From the NCBI RefSeq assembly GCF_964063325.1, contig NZ_OZ061315.1, positions 4,588,001 through 4,652,000 on the forward strand: a DNA stretch of 64,000 bases, written 5' to 3'. This document shows, piece by piece, positions 62,279 to 64,000 of this stretch. Under the pieces are notes generated by a model, which saw nothing but the letters and a program-made list of their open reading frames with translations, ran no database searches and was not told the DNA's origin. The translations under genes and the position numbers were made by a program. This DNA comes from Hafnia alvei. Lineage in GTDB: Bacteria; Pseudomonadota; Gammaproteobacteria; Enterobacterales; Enterobacteriaceae. The number at the start of each line of letters is the position of its first letter. The stretch's first letter is position 1.

Positions 62279-62292
62279 ATGGATAATCCGCT

Positions 62293-63300
62293 TTATGCGC
62301 TCTGCGCAGCCTCATCCTGATCAACGGCAAAACAGGCAATAAGCTGATCGCCATACTGCTTAAGCTGCGGTTGCAGCTGTTTGCAGGTGCCAAACGCACG
62401 ACTACAGCGAGCGTTAAACGCACAACCCGGAGGCGGATTCAGCGGACTCGGTAACTCTCCCGTCAGCTTAATACGTTCGCGACGCATATCAGGATTCAGA
62501 CGAGGCGTTGCCGACAACAGCGCTTGGGTATACGGATGACGTGGGTTATTGAACACCGCTTCCTTCGGCCCTTTTTCCACGCAACGTCCCAGATACATCA
62601 CGATGACCTCATCCGCAATATGCTCAACCACGGAGAGATCGTGAGAGATGAACACATAAGATAGGCCCATCTCCTGCTGTAAATCCATCATCAGGTTCAG
62701 AACCTGCGCCCGCACCGAAACATCCAGCGCAGAAACCGGCTCATCCGCGATGACAACATCTGGGTTCAGCATCAGCCCACGCGCGATGGCAATACGTTGG
62801 CGCTGACCACCGGAAAACATATGCGGATAGCGATCGTAATGCTCGGTTTTTAACCCGACTTTCGCCATCATCGCCAACGCTTTTTCACGTCTTTCAGCTG
62901 AGCTCAGCTTGGTGTTGATGGTGAGCGGCTCCTCAAGGATCGCGCCGACTTTCTTGCGCGGATTCAACGAAGCATACGGGTTCTGAAACACGATCTGGAT
63001 TTTCTGGCGGCGTAACTTTTCCGCCGTGGCGTCCGGCTTTAATAAATCTTGCCCTTGGTAATACAGCTCGCCGCCGGTAGGAATTTCAATCATGGTAAGC
63101 AAACGCCCCAGCGTGGATTTCCCACAGCCCGACTCGCCCACTACCGCCAGCGTCTTGCCTCTTTCCAGCGTGAAAGAAACGCCGTCTAGCGCTTTTACCA
63201 AACGTTCAGCGCCAAACATTCCTTTCTTCACCGGATAATGTTTTTTCAGATCAATCGCCTGAAGCAACGGTGCCTGTTTATTCAATATTGCCTGACTCAT
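62293..63300 (-). CDS. dppF: Dipeptide ABC transporter ATP-binding protein DppF
   Basis: The 335-aa ABC ATPase has Walker A GESGCGKST, the Q-loop FQNPYASLNPRKKVG, signature MFSGGQRQRIAIARG, Walker B VVIADEPVSALD and a C-terminal oligopeptide-type extension with the Cys-rich motif PPGCAFNARCSRAFGTC. With DppD it powers uptake of dipeptides, and of heme in some enterobacteria. It overlaps dppD by 4 bp and ends the operon. Confidence 0.96.
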   Translation of the reverse strand: MSQAILNKQAPLLQAIDLKKHYPVKKGMFGAERLVKALDGVSFTLERGKTLAVVGESGCGKSTLGRLLTMIEIPTGGELYYQGQDLLKPDATAEKLRRQKIQIVFQNPYASLNPRKKVGAILEEPLTINTKLSSAERREKALAMMAKVGLKTEHYDRYPHMFSGGQRQRIAIARGLMLNPDVVIADEPVSALDVSVRAQVLNLMMDLQQEMGLSYVFISHDLSVVEHIADEVIVMYLGRCVEKGPKEAVFNNPRHPYTQALLSATPRLNPDMRRERIKLTGELPSPLNPPPGCAFNARCSRAFGTCKQLQPQLKQYGDQLIACFAVDQDEAAQSA

Positions 63301-64000
63301 AGCGTTGGCCTCCCCGCATCATCGAGCGGCGTATGGCATTTCGCCTTACGTCCGTTGATATCCTTAAGTTCCGGTTCTACCTCACGGCACAAGGCCGTCG
63401 CATATGGGCAGCGCGGATTAAGCAAGCAGCCGTTAGGACGATCGTATTTACCTGGGACAACGCCCGGCAGCGATGCTAAACGCGCTTTGTCGGCGGCAAA
63501 CTCAGGCAATGCCCGCAGCAGAGCCTGCGTATACGGATGGCGCGGCGTGCGAAATATTTCCTGCGCCGTTCCGGCTTCAACCACCTGACCGGCGTACATC
63601 ACGATAATTTTATGCGCGGCTTCGGCGACTAGCGCTAAGTCGTGCGTGATCAGCACCAGCGCCATATTCTCTTTCTGCTGAAGGTCGAGCAGCAGCTCAA
63701 TAATTTGCGCCTGAATGGTGACGTCTAACGCCGTGGTTGGTTCATCGGCAATTAACAGTTTTGGCCGACAGGCAATCGCCATCGCAATCATCACGCGCTG
63801 GCTCATCCCACCGGACAGCTGGTGCGGATACACATCCAAGCGCGAACCTGGATCGGGAATACCTACCAGCGTTAACAGGTCAATGGCGCGCTGACGGCGG
63901 GTGCTTTTATTACCGCCCTGATGCACCTTGAGCGCTTCCATAATCTGGAAACCCACGGTGTAGCAGGGATTCAGGCTGGTCATCGGATCCTGAAAAATCA
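63297..64000 (-). CDS. dppD: Dipeptide ABC transporter ATP-binding protein DppD (partial)
   Basis: The last 234 codons are present; the 5' end lies beyond the right edge. Visible are IFQDPMTSLNPCYTVGFQ (Q-loop), QLSGGMSQRVMIAMA (signature), LLIADEPTTALD (Walker B), LITHDLALVAEAA and the C-terminal RPNGCLLNPRCPYATALC cysteine motif. It is the second ATPase of the Dpp importer and is translationally coupled to dppF. Confidence 0.95.
   Translation of the reverse strand, partial: IFQDPMTSLNPCYTVGFQIMEALKVHQGGNKSTRRQRAIDLLTLVGIPDPGSRLDVYPHQLSGGMSQRVMIAMAIACRPKLLIADEPTTALDVTIQAQIIELLLDLQQKENMALVLITHDLALVAEAAHKIIVMYAGQVVEAGTAQEIFRTPRHPYTQALLRALPEFAADKARLASLPGVVPGKYDRPNGCLLNPRCPYATALCREVEPELKDINGRKAKCHTPLDDAGRPTL

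Larger units (their letters stand above)
61813..62292. other. bcsG-dppF convergent intergenic region
   Basis: It contains the bcsG terminator, an A+T-rich stretch (61870-62190) with no supported gene, the dpp operon terminator, and a repeat copy near 62232-62278. Confidence 0.5.

Noticed and set aside
62208..62423. 71-codon minus-strand ORF overlapping the dppF end
   Set aside because: It is a shadow of dppF in another frame plus a repeat remnant.
1..64000. CRISPR arrays, rRNA, tRNA, IS transposases, prophage genes, integrases
   Set aside because: I looked on both strands and saw no regularly spaced repeats, tRNA-like cloverleaf, or transposase/integrase reading frames.

Overview
The window is a chromosomal segment of an enterobacterium, most probably Hafnia (H. 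alvei / H. paralvei / Obesumbacterium group). The best marker is a class C beta-lactamase at 25201-26370 whose protein closely resembles the ACC-type AmpC enzymes native to Hafnia, with a divergent ampR. Most other genes are recognisable enterobacterial orthologues, in runs that follow the E. coli 75-80 min region: yhiN-pitA, uspB-uspA-dtpB, gor, yhjD, yhjG-pdeH-kdgK-yhjJ-dctA-pdeK and bcsCZBAQR / bcsEFG-dppF-dppD.

Layout. 1-1.7 kb: 5' part of the BtsS-type sensor kinase, the iron-responsive small RNA RyhB with a perfect Fur box, and yhhY. 1.7-9.6 kb: an A+T-rich accessory island with a LuxR-type regulator, an unassigned DNA-binding-type protein, and a five-gene chaperone-usher fimbrial operon (pilin, chaperone, usher, adhesin, second chaperone). 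9.6-13.8 kb: a 1.4-kb structured region ending in a leader peptide ORF, then mgtB. 13.8-16.5 kb: hicAB toxin-antitoxin, a SnoaL-like protein, yhiN. 16.9-23.5 kb: pitA, an NSS-family transporter preceded by what looks like a complete ribosome-mediated attenuator, uspB, uspA, dtpB. 23.7-29 kb: gdhA, ampC/ampR, gor; gdhA-ampC-ampR occupies the place where E. coli has rsmJ-prlC-rlmJ. 29-36 kb: three stand-alone regulators, yhjD, an MFS efflux pump, cdh, a GlsB-type membrane protein. 36-47 kb: lipoprotein, yhjG, pdeH, a tautomerase, a tandem-hairpin repeat, kdgK, yhjJ, dctA, pdeK. 47-62 kb: complete type II cellulose synthesis locus, bcsRQABZC and divergent bcsEFG. 62-64 kb: dppF and part of dppD.

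Functional themes. Surface attachment and c-di-GMP dominate: fimbriae, cellulose synthase with its PilZ (BcsA) and GIL (BcsE) c-di-GMP receptors, and two EAL phosphodiesterases (PdeH, PdeK). Nutrient and ion response is the second theme: RyhB/Fur, MgtB, PitA, DtpB, Dpp, DctA, KdgK, GdhA.

The most notable non-coding signals are (a) a Leu/Ile-rich 15-codon leader peptide with mutually exclusive terminator/antiterminator pairing ahead of the NSS transporter, (b) a RyhB predicted to be about 146 nt rather than 90 nt, (c) an acidic/proline-starting leader peptide ahead of mgtB, (d) an array of five tandem stem-loops between the tautomerase gene and kdgK, and (e) two families of dispersed palindromic repeats. 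All calls come from reading the sequence; no database search or folding program was run.
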